Of a stretch of 64,000 nt of DNA, positions 11,961 through 23,065 are shown piece after piece. The DNA lies in NCBI RefSeq assembly GCF_963678635.1, contig NC_087063.1, forward strand, positions 37,832,759 to 37,896,758. Reading direction: 5' to 3'. The translations under genes and the position numbers were made by a program. Under the pieces are notes generated by a model. The model made no database searches and was not told where the DNA came from. It worked only from the letters and a program-made list of their open reading frames with translations. This stretch comes from Symsagittifera roscoffensis. Its lineage: Eukaryota > Xenacoelomorpha > Acoela > Convolutidae. Positions within the stretch are counted from its first letter, which is position 1. Each line of letters starts with the position of its first letter.

Positions 11961-12385
11961 TTTTTCCAACTTTTTGCACACAGAGAAATGAATCGTGAAA
12001 AAGTTTATGATTTCTAAACAACTAATTTATAATGAATTAATTCAAATTATTTCGAGGAAGGAATCTGTTTGCAAAAGTCACAAACTTCTGAGCACTCTAT
12101 TCAAATTTTTGAAGAAAGTAAATTTTGTAAAGACCGAATAGGTTTGCAAATAACTATAATTATCTGATCTAGCTATTCAAGCAGTCAAACATTGGAAAAA
12201 AAATTCAAATAAAATCATTGACCAAATTGCTTTCCTAAAAAATTAGGTTTGTCTATCAAGCTATTAGTTTTGAACTTTTATTAAAATTCCTCGCACATGG
12301 AGTCTGTTCGTGAGAGCGTTTCAGTTTTTCTAAGCGAGCTATTTGGGCAATGTTCTTTTCTTTTATAGTCCGAAGCGCTTCTAAT
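11961..12385. repeat. Degenerate edge of satellite array
   Basis: Diverged monomers continue (for example TCTATCAAGCTATTAG, CTAAGCGAGCTATT) with falling similarity up to the left LTR of the retroelement. Loss of similarity toward an array edge is typical of satellites. The LTR begins within this sequence, so the retroelement lies in satellite DNA. Confidence 0.65.
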
Positions 12386-12788
12386 TGAGTTAGGACCGAT
12401 GTGGTTAACTCATAGAGTAATTTCGGATAGGGTACACCGTCTGCTCGTCACGCTATCTTATTTTCGGCCGGATAGATTCGTGCAACTTCTTAGTCTAATA
12501 CCGATCCTAATCTTACTCTTATATCTACTAGTCTCAGGGTGTTTAACTAGTCTCTGCTAGGCTCAATAGATCTAGAGTATACTGGCTTATTGCAACTGCT
12601 GAAGTTCTCTTGGAGAGGCAACTAATTTCTAAATTAAATTCAAATCTCTCTGGTGCTGAAACTACAAGTAATTTCAGCACTTACAAATAAGTGGGTTGTT
12701 AGTTAGATGGATTATGATTGGTTAATATTAAATATTTTACAGTGGTAAAATATCCAATTTATCCAATAATAAAATGAAGTTTAGATCA
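12386..12788 (-). repeat. Left (3') LTR of giant gypsy element
   Basis: A 403-bp sequence starting TGAGTTAGGACC and ending TTTAGATCA is repeated at 30272-30674 with 8 substitutions and no gaps (about 98% identity), and again at 32225-32627. Termini are TG...CA, read on either strand. In the minus orientation of the element this copy is the 3' LTR. A polypurine tract is not visible just inside it (the sense strand ends CCAGCGTCC), and bases flanking the two outer ends do not form a target duplication, so the end may be rearranged. Confidence 0.75.
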
Positions 12789-14253
12789 GGACGCTGGAAT
12801 TATGGACAGGAAAATATTACGTCGTCTTTCGACAACGACTGTGATCCCCAATGAAATCAACCCGATTTCAAAATGGTTTGCTATGACAGGTTTTTCTTTA
12901 TTATGTTGAGAACTTGTTTTGTGTGCAACCTTGTCTGGGAATGGCGTGAAGACCGTGTGTGGAAGGGATGCCTTGTAACTCGGATCTGTACGTATACTTG
13001 AACATCGAGGTGGTCATTGGTCTAGTTCAATGAAGTCCTTTTCTGCGAAGTCAGGTCGTACTCTAAATCATTTGAGTTGTGATTGTAGACGGCATGTCGG
13101 TTGTGCTTAGCCATTCTTTTGTTCGAGTGTGATGGGATCATCTAGTCTTTGGATGTTCGTCTTTGTTGTTGTGTATTGATCTATATACTGCAAAGTATGA
13201 TTTACATTTTATAAAATTATGTTAATTCAATTTCTTAATCATGATTTTAGTTAGTCGTTTTCACAAAAGCGTTTTGTTTTAGTTTGGTTATTTTGAAGAG
13301 TTACTCACTCCTTGAGTACCTCCTATTAAAAATAGAAGTGTGGTCACAAATTGTGGATGTAGCGCGGTGGGTTAGGCCGGCTATAGAGCATGCTCAGGAC
13401 TTCCTCTCTGGTGGGTTAGGCCAGGAGTGGGAGTATGTTTTCATGCTGTTTCTTTGAGAGGTCCTGTTATGTGATAAATTTTTATGTTGGGTTTATGTTG
13501 GTCTTTCTTATGATACTTTGGTTGTGTCCTTTTTTTCAAAAATCAAATTGTTTTTGGTATGGGTTTGTCTTACGACTTTTTTGTGTTTTATGATTTCTTT
13601 CTTAGACTTTATAATAGTCTTCAAAAGAATAAATTATCCAGTTTTAAGCTGGGTTACTCCGGTTTGGGTATAGTTGGTTTTCTTTTCTTAGTCATGCTGT
13701 TATTTTATGATTTGTGGTGTTTAGTAAGCTGCGTTGGTTAGTTTGGTTTAGTATATAATTTCTTTCCAACTGCGTTAAAGGAAAGTTTGAAACATGTTAT
13801 CGTGTGTTAGAGTTGCTGAGTGTGAAAACTTGAAACTTAAAATCATTATTTAAACAATTTTTCGTGGCCGAGCTGTGCGAGTTTGGATAGAATTCTTGTG
13901 CAAGAGAATGAAAATGTTTGAAAAGGTTAGTACTGCTTTCTCATTTTATCAATTTATTGCATAGAACTTGAATTTTACTGCGTTTGAATTATAAAATTTC
14001 ATCGTACTTAAGTTTACTGCTTCATGGGGAATTAATTTATAGAAAAAATTACTACATTTGGTATGATTTTTATTACATTATTTAGTGCAAGAAATTAACA
14101 AATTATAAGAGAATTTAAAAAGTTTGTATTTTTATTTTTCTTTTCTGTTTTGTAGATGATTTTGATGTGAAGACCAGAAAAATAAATCAAACATTGGTAG
14201 GAAATGGTTAGTACTAATTTAGATTTATTAGTGAAGAGTATTTTAAATTATAC
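12789..14253 (-). other. 3' untranslated region of retroelement
   Basis: About 1.46 kb between the last ORF and the left LTR. G/T-rich on the plus strand (C/A-rich on the sense strand), like the coding part of the element, with no frame that continues the neighbouring ORFs. A 60-codon plus-strand frame at 13559-13741 is antisense and hydrophobic by composition. Nothing functional is recognised. Confidence 0.45.
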
Positions 14254-16063
14254 TTACCTGTTAATCTTCTGGGAGAAAGCCGTGGGGAAGATGTCGTGGA
14301 TCAAATCTGATGTTGTTAGTAATTTGGCTAGTATGATGTTTTTAGTTTGTAGCAGTGGCCAAAGCAATTGAAGTGCTTTAATGGTTTTTAGTTCTTCGGT
14401 GCCTACTGCAAACTCTTGAGGTGTGTTTTGAATGAGGTTATATATTTTATGATTATATTTAGTATTGTAAATGAATTCTAATATTGGTATTTCAATAGGC
14501 TGGATAAATTCATGCGGGATAAGGAAGGGTCTGGATTCTTCGGCATTAAAGATCTTCGTGATGGGACAAAATATATACATTTGGGTAACTGGGCCATAGT
14601 TGCAGAGGATGCCGTGGAGGTTAGTGTTTTTGATGCAATATGTAAAAGTTAGAAAAAATGGTGACGTGTACTTTGAGTTGAGAAACTGAAAACGATGGTG
14701 AGGTTGTCTTGATGGGGTATGCAAATCAAAATGATTTTGTATAAAACGATAGTATATATATGTGTGAGTTTGTTTAGTGCGTAACATAATATCGTGGGAA
14801 CAGTGCAAATCGCGTTCATGTGGTGGAAGAAAGTGAAAGGTTAGTGAAATTAACTGAAATTTGTCATGGAAACTTTCGTCTGCTTGAATATCAGCTTGTG
14901 ATTCTGAAATGATGTGATCAAACTTTCTATCGAAATTATAAAGTGTAAATACGTATGATGTTTTGATGAAACATTTTTCTGTTAGTTGCGGGTTAGCGAA
15001 GCGGTCTTCATCTAAAAATTGGTCTTGATTAGGTCGGTTCATATTATGGTCGTAATATTCTATTGTAAATTCGTTAGCTCGGGGTGCAGTGAATGTTTTA
15101 GTAACTTTTTATATCCTACGTAAGTAAATTGTGGAGGTGTTAGTGTTAGAGTGAGTCTATATAACATGTCTTTGTTCTTTTCTATGCTGTCATGAGTATT
15201 AGTTAGTGGTAGGCAAAGGGGGTTAGTAAAATGATAATAAGCTGTCAATGAATTGTTGGCATTAAAACATGTTCATCTACAAAATTACGTGTGTCATTAG
15301 TATCGTTAGTTGTGTTTAATGTATATTGTGGAAATGAGGGTAAGGTGATTGCAAGAAAATTTTTTGTGTTTGTATGTTGCGGGTGATTAATATATTCGCA
15401 GGCTGTTCCGGGTTTGGTCGGGAATCGGTGATTCGGGAATTTTCGTTTAAAAGTGCGATAAGCTCGGTGAGTGCTACTAGGTGTTTCGGTGGATGTGGAT
15501 GATTGTGTGAATGATGCAGTGTAAGCTGAGGAGGGTTTAGGAGTAGGTGGATTTGAGGATGTTATTGTGGATGTTAGTTGATGTATTGTGAGGGTGTTAG
15601 GGTGTATTAACTGTTGTTGTAGGGTAATAAAATTATCAAGTTCCTGGGAAATTTGGGGGGTATCTGGGGAATTATTATATGATCTGTCGGAATGAAGTGG
15701 AGAATAGGTTGGGGTCACTTGCGAAGCATAAGAAGGAGTGGAAATGGATGGGAATGAATGATTTGATGGGATTGGTTGAAAAGGGGGTTTTGAGAAAACT
15801 GAGGAGTTGGTCTGAGTATAATTTGATGGAGATGGTTCGGAGTCTGCAAATTCGTCAGGGGTTTATACATTAGGGTTATTAAATTGTGAGATAGAGTATT
15901 AATCTGAAATATCTGAGTTAGTATCAGAATTCGTGCTTGATGATATATTAATAATCGGAAAATCGGGTGGTGGGAAAGCAAAAAATGGGATTATTGAGAT
16001 TTGAGTTTGGAGGTTGGCTGGGTGGGAATTTGAGCGATGGAGGGATCCAAGTTGTCGGCTCAT
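14254..16063 (-). pseudogene. Accessory ORF downstream of Env, unknown function
   Basis: An ATG at 16063-16061 lies just 6 bases after the Env stop and opens a frame that can be followed, through two stops and about two frame changes, to TAG/TAA at 14254: roughly 600 codons. The first third is acidic and Ser/Pro-rich (ISSSTNSDTNSDISD, then PSNYTQTNSSVF). The middle has a basic patch (RAYRTFKRKFPNHRF). The last 262 codons (14254-15042) are intact and look like a folded, Phe/Ile/His-rich domain with no signal peptide or membrane span. I do not recognise it. Its position after Env recalls the accessory genes of complex retroviruses, but no homology is claimed. Breaks: two in-frame TAA near 15.85-15.9 kb, and frame shifts near 15.25 and 15.05 kb. 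Confidence 0.5.
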
Positions 16064-16069
16064 CGTGGG

Positions 16070-18790
16070 CTAGAAAAAATGATTATTTTGAGACTGAAAA
16101 GTGGTCGTGTGGGGTTTTTCTATAATATGTTCGTATGTATTATCATTTTGTGAATGATGTGTCATTATATGTTGCATGGGGCTTTGTGCGGTATTTGGTC
16201 TAGAATTTGGATTATTTGTGATTGCTAGTTTTCGGAAATTACGGGGAACTAATGATAATGAATGGTTTTGTGGTAGGGGTGGCAACTGTATTGCGGTAGG
16301 TGTTATCTCTATATTATTGTGTTCTTCGTCGTACGTGTTTTGTCTTGAAATATGGGTAGGGGTGGCAACTGTATTGCGGTAGGTGTTATCTCTATATTAT
16401 TGTGTTCTTCGTCGTACGTGTTTTGTTTGGATATTTTCGTGTTTTATTCTTTTATTTGTGCATCTAGAAGTAATTTGTTTATTGATGATAAAAAAATTCC
16501 AAAAAATCCTGCAAACAGTATGCGTGCTACACTTGCTTGTCTGTTTACTTGTGTGTGTATAGCGCATGGGTTATAAATTCCTTTTAAGAGTGAGAAAAGA
16601 AATCCTATAAAGTTAAACATTGCGTATAAGTTAGGTAATATTTCTAAGATGTAATAGGGCCATCCTAGAAAAGCTAGAATTTTGTTTTTTAGGGTCACAA
16701 CACTGAAAATATTAATAGGTGAAATAATTTGGGGTCTGTATTTTTCACCGTTTAATTATATGTCGTTTTTAATGTCTTTAAATTATCCGCTATAATCTTG
16801 TGTATAAATATCTGCAAATCCTGCGGTTTCGGCAAGTTTTCTTAAATTCTGGTCAATTGACTGTTTTTTTATTGTGACCATTTGTGTTAATAATTCCTGA
16901 AATTGTTGTGTTCTAATGTGATGTTGGATATCTGATTTAGAATATATTCCAATTGATTGTAAATCAATATTTGGATTACAAGCAATGGCTCTGATTCTTT
17001 CGGGTGAAAATTTTTTGAGTGATTGCATTAACGTAGGGTATGGTGTAAGGAGATAGTATTTATCTTCATCAGGTTTCAATTGTACTACATTGTGGCTATT
17101 TTCTGATCCACATGGGACTGCGGTTTCCCAAACTATGTTCGTCTTGAAAGTGTGTCGACAAATTGTACTTTATTTTTATAGAATATAGGGATTCTTTTAT
17201 AACAACGCTTGTCTTCAAAAACAAATAGTGGTGATACTTTTTTGGTACAAGTATAAAACCATAAAATATATCCTTCGTAGTCTAGAAAATTTGACCTATT
17301 TCTTGACAATAAGTATCCTGCGTAGGGTATTTTTAGTACTGCTAGTGCGAGTGATTGTAGGATTTGTGTCCTTTCCAATTCGCATAATTGGTGAAGTGTT
17401 TCTAATTCGGAGAGTGACATTTCTTGAAATATTCGACTAATTGTGTAGTCTGACTTCATATCTAAGTGAATATCATAATGAATATTACCAAAATAGGTGT
17501 TATTCATTAGTGATAGTTCTTGTAAACGTGTGCTTCTACTGTCATGTGGCTTTAGTTTTCCACCAGGATGACCTGTGCTTTTTTGAAAGTTAACTGGTAT
17601 GTATGATGTTCCTTCAATTAGAGGGTGACTTGTGGCATAAGGGTCAAATTTTATTTTTCCAGTGGTCATGTCGAAACCTTTTTCGTATTCGACAAGTATT
17701 TCAGAATATTGTGTTTTATATAGTGGATTTGTGTATTTGCATGCAATTTCTGTTTCTTGATATATTTGAAAACGTGTTAATTGATTTTCTATATCATGAA
17801 TATTTCGAAAAACATTACTTTGTTTTCGGGATGGATTTACTTGTTCGTATGGAATCGATTCTATAAAAAATTTTTCATGAAATTTTATCATTCGAGCGTG
17901 TATTTTTGCTACTTGAAATGTTGTGCATGTATCTTCGGGAAACCGAACAATTGTTGCTTGTGTCCGTGTTGTAGGGTCAAAATTACCTTGATCATTTTTG
18001 CAAGGTAATCTAATTCCTTGATAGATCATTGTGTTATCTGATAAATCTCGAGTGAGTTGTACTTTTTCGAGTTGTATTTTCCAATCAAAAAACATTATTT
18101 CATGATATCCTTTATTTTTTGTGTCTGCTTTGCAATTTGAGGGGTCATTTATTCCAATGTGTGGTATCCAGTGTTTATCGTGTATGTCATAAGTTAATCT
18201 TCCGTGTGCGCCGTTGTATGGGTATTTTTCGTCTAGTTTTATATGTCCTTGATATCTTTCAAGTTGTGCTTGGTGTACAGAATCGGCAAAGACTTGGAAA
18301 TTTACTATTTTCCTGTCTGTGTTTCTATTTCTTGTGATGTTTAGTCTGAGCAGTTCGTTTTTACAATCATCGGGATTTAGATGTAAAAGTCGTTCTATAT
18401 TACTTTGATAGAATGATTCGTGATCAAGTCGGTTTTTATTTCCATTGGAAACTTGTGAACAGTGTACTTTCTTTTCGGAAAAGGTTGCTGTAATTTTATA
18501 TACTATGACTGTTGTTGCTCGGGCTTTTCAATATAATGTTGCTATTACATTTGCAGTTTCTATAGCTTGTGGTTCTAATTCGCATTGTGATACTTGATTT
18601 ATTGCATATTTGTGTAGTGTTTTATGTTCGTTTTCTTCACAATCGTAGTGTTTTACTAATAAATCCTGGGGTCCTGTGTGAGGAGAAGGATTTTTGTTTT
18701 GGTCGCAAAATATTAGAAAAAAGATGGGTTGAAATGTTAATATTTTTAGAATATAAATGTGTTTGATAATCCTGAGTATGGATTATAAAA
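16070..18790 (-). pseudogene. env: Env-like glycoprotein (broken)
   Basis: About 900 codons after the Pro/Ser/Thr-rich ORF. A hydrophobic signal-like segment (ILKILTFQPIFFLIF) stands at the N-terminus near 18760. A Cys-containing ectodomain follows (HWIPHIGINDPSNC; FPEDTCTTFQVAKIHARM; FYTCTKKVSPLFVFEDKRC), then a hydrophobic stretch at 16444-16698 (GWPYYILEILPNLYAMFNF; ARILFAGFFGIFLSS) that probably spans the membrane, then a hydrophilic tail. This layout fits a class of envelope proteins carried by errantivirus-like gypsy elements; I could not place it in a named fusion-protein class. Breaks: no ATG between the upstream stop and the signal segment (an ATA stands there), one in-frame TGA near 18.53 kb, a one-base shift near 17.14 kb, two stops near 16.75-16.78 kb, and an 83-bp duplication in the tail. 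The 320-codon block 17133-18095 is intact. Confidence 0.7.
16272..16426 (-). repeat. 83-bp tandem duplication in Env tail
   Basis: 72 bases at 16272-16343 recur at 16355-16426, offset 83. Because 83 is not a multiple of three, the duplication shifts the frame of the Env cytoplasmic tail; the frame downstream of one copy continues as the 71-codon frame at 16070-16285 ending at the Env stop. Confidence 0.85.
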
Positions 18791-19870
18791 TGTGATGTAA
18801 CCAATTGTGTTTTTGGTATATCTATCGTAGTTATATAATACTTCAGTTGTTATAAATGGTGGTGGTAGCGATTGAGCTGTTATATTTGGTGGATTTAATG
18901 GGTAGGGATGTTGAACAATATTGTTAAGTTTGATCGTGATTTCGAATTTCAATTGGAGACTATTTTGTTGAAGTATTTGAATATTGTGTTCACGAATATC
19001 TTCGTGGATGTCTTGTCTATATTGTAGTCTGTTGAGTGCCCAACTGTGGAGTCAGTTACTATCTTGATGTTGTCCAAATAATGGTGGGGGTGCTTCGAAT
19101 TTATTCCAGTCTTCTCGTAAAGGGATATTTATTGATGATTGTTCTCGGTATCTAGCGTCGAGGTTATTTGGGAAATTTAAAGGGAAAAGCGTCAGTGAAA
19201 TTTGACTTAATGATGGTGTTGACGGTAGTGATAATGTTTCTGGTAGTGATGATAGTGTTGTATCCGTAGAAATATCTATTGGGTCGTTTACTAAGTTTGG
19301 TTCACCTTGTGTATATGAGTGTGTTGTCCAATATGGTAGTCGTGCTGTGGGATTAGGGGGGGGGGGGTTAAAGGGATTTTCACGTATTTGTTCAGATGTT
19401 GGTGTTGAACCTAAGTAAACTGAGGGTATATTTGAGGTGCTCTGTTGTGAAAGTAGTGTGGGAGTTTCTGGCAATGTAATACTTGAAATTTCTGGAGTAG
19501 TTGGTGTTGGTGATTGCGGTATATCAAAATGAACTCTAGGGGTTTGAAAACTTATGTTTCGTCGCTGATGTATATTTTGTCTACTTATTTCAATCGTATT
19601 TTGGTTTTGACTAATGTTTCTCATTCTACTTAATTTTTGTGGTAATGTGGGGTACAAGTTATAGGTGCCTGTCGCTGAACTGGTTGTAATGGTTCGGATA
19701 AGCGAGCGTGTCGTTCTTCAAAAGTGTATGGATTATCTTGGAAAGAAATTCGTGTGGATGTTTGGGGATTTTGGGTAGTTTTAGGTATTGTTAGGTTTTC
19801 TTGGGATGATGTTGGTGAAGACTGATTTTGTGACTGTGGTAAGCAATTTTTGAAAGTGTTCGATTGATTT
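18746..19870 (-). pseudogene. Pro/Ser/Thr-rich ORF between integrase and Env
   Basis: A low-complexity frame rich in Pro, Ser, Thr, Asn and Gln, best preserved as 201 codons at 19052-19657 (for example TPTTPEISSITLPETPT and PPPPNPTARLPYW). It continues upstream in another frame to about 19870 (SSPTSSQENLTIPKTTQN) and downstream to a TAA at 18746 after a 68-codon block (18746-18952). Its 3' end overlaps the start of Env in a different frame. There is no catalytic motif, signal peptide or membrane span. It could be a disordered linker or scaffold protein, or a mucin-like extension of Env reached by frameshift or splicing. At least two frame changes separate the pieces. Confidence 0.45.
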
Positions 19871-19873
19871 TTT

Positions 19874-20062
19874 CTAGTGGGAAGATTTATGTTTATTGTA
19901 GTATTCTTCGATGAAAAGAATCAAAAGGATTGTTGCTAAGGCGAATGTGACTATTGCCTTTTTTACACATTTGCACATTGTCAGTATTAGGGATGATAAA
20001 AATATGATGAAAATTACAAACAGTAAAAAAATATCTGTTCTACTAAAAATTTTTTGTATCAT
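19874..20062 (-). CDS. Small membrane protein of retroelement, 62 codons
   Basis: An intact 62-codon frame with two hydrophobic segments (DIFLLFVIFIIFLSSLIL and AIVTFALATILLILFI) separated by a short basic Cys-containing turn (CKCVKKA), then a hydrophilic tail (EEYYNKHKSSH). This is the shape of a small two-span membrane protein. It lies between the 148-codon ORF and the Pro/Ser/Thr-rich ORF on the element's sense strand. I do not recognise a family. AT-rich DNA readily yields hydrophobic frames, so the protein may be a chance product. Confidence 0.35.
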   Translation of the reverse strand: MIQKIFSRTDIFLLFVIFIIFLSSLILTMCKCVKKAIVTFALATILLILFIEEYYNKHKSSH

Positions 20063-20140
20063 TTAAATAGACTTTGGATTTTCGTACCTGTGAATATGAT
20101 CAATGATTTGGGAAAGTTGGAGATATATTTCAAATAGGGA

Positions 20141-20587
20141 TTAGAAAATTAAAAAAATTTTGCAAAAAATTATTAAAATGATTATAAAAGCTTCGAAACT
20201 ATCAAATAAAAATATGATCAAAAGTTTGAATGGTATGAAAAAGTTTATTAAAAGGTTTAAAATTGTATGTTTAAAGATATTGACAGATCGAGAGAAGAGC
20301 ATTTTAGAAATGATTTCTTTGTCAAATATTTTTTGTTGTTTGAGGCGAGATTCAAGTGTGGTCGAGTTATTTATTGATTTTTTGACAAGTGGGTTGAGTT
20401 TTGTGAAAAGTTGTTGTGGGCTAATTTTATGGTGTTCGGGAGGTCTTCTTTGCTTTATTTTTTGTTTGTCTATCCTTTTCCTGTTTTTTCTTTCTTTTTG
20501 AGGTGTTTTTGGGTCTGTTTTTTTTATTGTTTTTAGCTTTGGTTTGTTTTCGATTTTGATCTTCATGATGAACGTTGTCTTGTTCAT
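20141..20587 (-). CDS. Basic, membrane-ended ORF directly after integrase
   Basis: 148 codons whose ATG (20587-20585) directly abuts the integrase stop codon (20590-20588). Residues 1-60 are extremely basic (KIKIENKPKLKTIKKTDPK; KERKNRKRIDKQKIKQRR). The last ~45 residues are almost wholly hydrophobic (LLIIFLFDSFEAFIIILII). A basic N-half and a hydrophobic C-terminus suggest a tail-anchored nucleic-acid- or membrane-binding protein. The stop-start junction suggests termination-reinitiation, or spliced expression. No family is recognised. An antisense 113-codon frame covers the same region and is probably a shadow. Confidence 0.4.
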   Translation of the reverse strand: MNKTTFIMKIKIENKPKLKTIKKTDPKTPQKERKNRKRIDKQKIKQRRPPEHHKISPQQLFTKLNPLVKKSINNSTTLESRLKQQKIFDKEIISKMLFSRSVNIFKHTILNLLINFFIPFKLLIIFLFDSFEAFIIILIIFCKIFLIF

Positions 20588-22300
20588 CTATTTCTTTTTC
20601 TGTATGTGGATGATTTTGAATAATTTTAAACCTGTGAAAGAATATAATTGAGTTAATTCGCGTATTGCGTATTCTTTTGGGTAGTAGGGCAATAGATTGT
20701 TACGATGTTGAACAATTACCTTTTTATTTGAATCTGTGAGTTTATACGTTACGTCAGTGGGTTTGGCAATTATTTGATATGGTCCTTTTAGAAGGGGTTG
20801 TAATTTTTTAGAGATTCCTTTTTGTGTATTAAAATTAGGTATTAAGACAAATGTTCCATTTTTTAAATCTGTGGCTGGTGTAAAGCGTGAATTATTTTGT
20901 TCGTTAATATTTTGCATTTGTAACAATTTCTTTGTTACTTTTTGCTAAATTTCATTGTGTTTTTTATCTCTATTTAAAATCCATTTGGTGTGTGTGCCGG
21001 AGGCTAATTTAAGAATTTGTGGATGATGAAAATGATCTTCATCATGTGTGTGTAAAGGTAGGTTATAACAAATTAAGTCTTTATTTGGTTGGCAATAACC
21101 CTGTGCATTTTTATGGGAATTTGCTGTAAACATAATTGGTTTACGTGGCTTTTGATTAAAAACCATTTCGTATGATGAGATTCTTAAAGTTGTCGTGATT
21201 TGTGAATTGTATGCTAAGGGAAATAATTTTACATCTGCTGACCATTCTGTGTATTTTGTATCATTTCCATTTATGATACATCGGAGATATTCTTGTAGTC
21301 AACGGTTCATACCTTCGACTAAACCGTTTGTCCAGGGTGCATGAAATGTACGTGGTTTAAGTTTGATGTTATATAAGTGGCATAGTGTGATGATTTCATT
21401 ATTTATGAATTCTGTACCGTTGTCTGTAACTAAGATTTCGGGTAATCCGAATTTAGCTATCTAATGTTCATAAAGCGTCGTGTAGGCATAATAAGCATTA
21501 CAATGTGGTAGTGGGTTGAGTGCTACATAATGTGTAATTGCGTCAACAATGACCATAATGTAGGAGTTTCCTTCAGAGGATGGTGAAATTGGTCCTTTTG
21601 TATCAAATGAAATGCGATGGTTAAAATATAAACTTTGCCCTTTAAAATCTTGTTTTTGTGCTATTTGTTTCTGATTTGGATAAGGTTTGTTTAATTGACA
21701 TATTATACAATCATTGCATGATACTTTAACATCTCCAAATTTTTTATCCAAATAGGTGCATTTGGGAAATAAAAATTTTCTGTAAAATTTGAGTATGTTT
21801 TTTCTGATCCGGAGTGTCTTTTAGTATTTTGTGTATGTGAGATGTTAAAAGCTATTAATATCATACTGAAAGCAAGTCAGGGAACTTTTGAATCATTTAA
21901 ATGATATTCTAAAAGATCTGTATTTTCATTAATTGTTGTGTTGTTAAATTTTCGGAAATATCGGAGAAGTGTTTTTTTTCCTAGAATTGTGGTATCTGCT
22001 TTTACGGGCTTAGTTTTGTATTTGTGCCATGATTTTAGTGGTCTAATTACTGGGTCGAGATTTTGATATTGTTTTAAAAGTTCAAGTGTAATTTTATCTG
22101 TTGGGGGGAGGAAAATATTGTCAATTTCTAGTTTTGATAGGGGAACTGTGTCAAGTGGGTCATGGAGGTCAAAAACTTGATTTATTGTGTATTTTGAATC
22201 ATTTGTTTGCGGTCCTGATAAATTTATGTTATCGGTTAAATTTTTTTTTCGATTAATGGAAAAAGGTCTTTTTTATGCGAATGTTGTTTTATTCTTTTTT
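20588..22300 (-). pseudogene. pol: Gypsy integrase with GPY/F module (broken)
   Basis: The integrase part of Pol. It begins with the pre-integrase region near 22.2 kb (LPPTDKITLELLKQYQNLD), followed by the HHCC zinc-binding N-terminus (the CNDCIICQLNK pair at about 21.7 kb). The catalytic core has DTKGP near 21.6 kb (first Asp), LVTDNGTEF near 21.43 kb (second Asp) and TNGLVEGMNR near 21.32 kb (Glu). The C-terminal GPY/F module LLKGPYQIIAKPTDVTYKL lies at 20588-20926; this module marks Ty3/gypsy-type integrases. Breaks: stops near 21.46, 21.30 and 20.94 kb, and a frame change near 21.75 kb. Final residues are Lys-rich before the stop at 20588. The protein would have joined the reverse-transcribed DNA into the host genome. 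Confidence 0.85.
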
Positions 22301-22551
22301 GTTGAGTGTTATTTTTTATCCATTGAGAGTATGGAATTGGTTTAAAAGTTGATGTGCCTAGTAAATCAACTTCATAGTGATTATTCTGGCAATCTAAGTA
22401 GAGTGGAAAATGCTGTAGAATATTTATTTGTGATTGATGAATGTCAGTTTTTACTGCATATTTGCATTCTATTCGGAGGGATGTTTCATTTTTTGCAAGA
22501 TAAAATTTAATAATTTGTGGTATTTTAACTGTAGTTTTTCTTGTGAGTAAT

Positions 22552-23055
22552 TCAGGTGGTGTGAGTAATTCTTGTGAGTAATTTCGACTTAATGTATCTG
22601 TTAACGCAACGTTTTTTTCCTGCTGTCCAAACTATAAATAGGTTTGGAAATTTCATTAGAATTAGTTGAAATCTATAAACTCTATGATTTGGATCTGACT
22701 TTTGTGTAAAGAGAAATATAATTGGTTTGTGATCAGTGAATACAACTGTTGGATGTTTTGATCCAAGTATCAGAAAATCATATTCTGTAAGTGTATAAAT
22801 TATAGCTGTACATTCTCTCATTAGAGTTGAGAGTCGTAGCTCTGCTTGAGTGATTAACCGTGAATTTGTTGATATAAGGTTCATTTTATTTGTTCCACTA
22901 TGTGATTGTAGCAATGCTGCGCCGATGCCAAAATTTGAAGCATCGCACATTGCATAGAATGGTTGATTTGGATCTGGAATTGTATTTGAAATTTGTTCAG
23001 TTAAAAGTTTTTTAAATTTCTTCAAATCGTGTTTGATGTTCAGTGGTCCATTCAA
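22552..23055 (-). pseudogene. pol: Gypsy RNase H domain
   Basis: 167 open codons with the gypsy RNase H pattern: FYAMCDASNFGIGAALLQ (first Asp), then RECTAIIYTLTEYDFLILG (Glu helix), then PTVVFTDHKPIIFLF (third acidic site). It removes RNA from the RNA-DNA hybrid during reverse transcription. It follows the RT thumb after a short broken joint (23056-23065), and the frame ends in a lesion before the pre-integrase region. Residues 2-30 (KHDLKKFKKLLTEQISN) are the usual tether preceding the domain. Confidence 0.85.
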
Positions 23056-23065
23056 AATTATTTTG

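Noticed and set aside
13559-13741. 60-codon hydrophobic plus-strand ORF
   Set aside because: Antisense in the element's 3' untranslated region; T-rich composition explains the hydrophobic residues.
20160-20501. 113-codon plus-strand ORF
   Set aside because: Antisense to the 148-codon ORF of the retroelement and of a composition expected from its complement.
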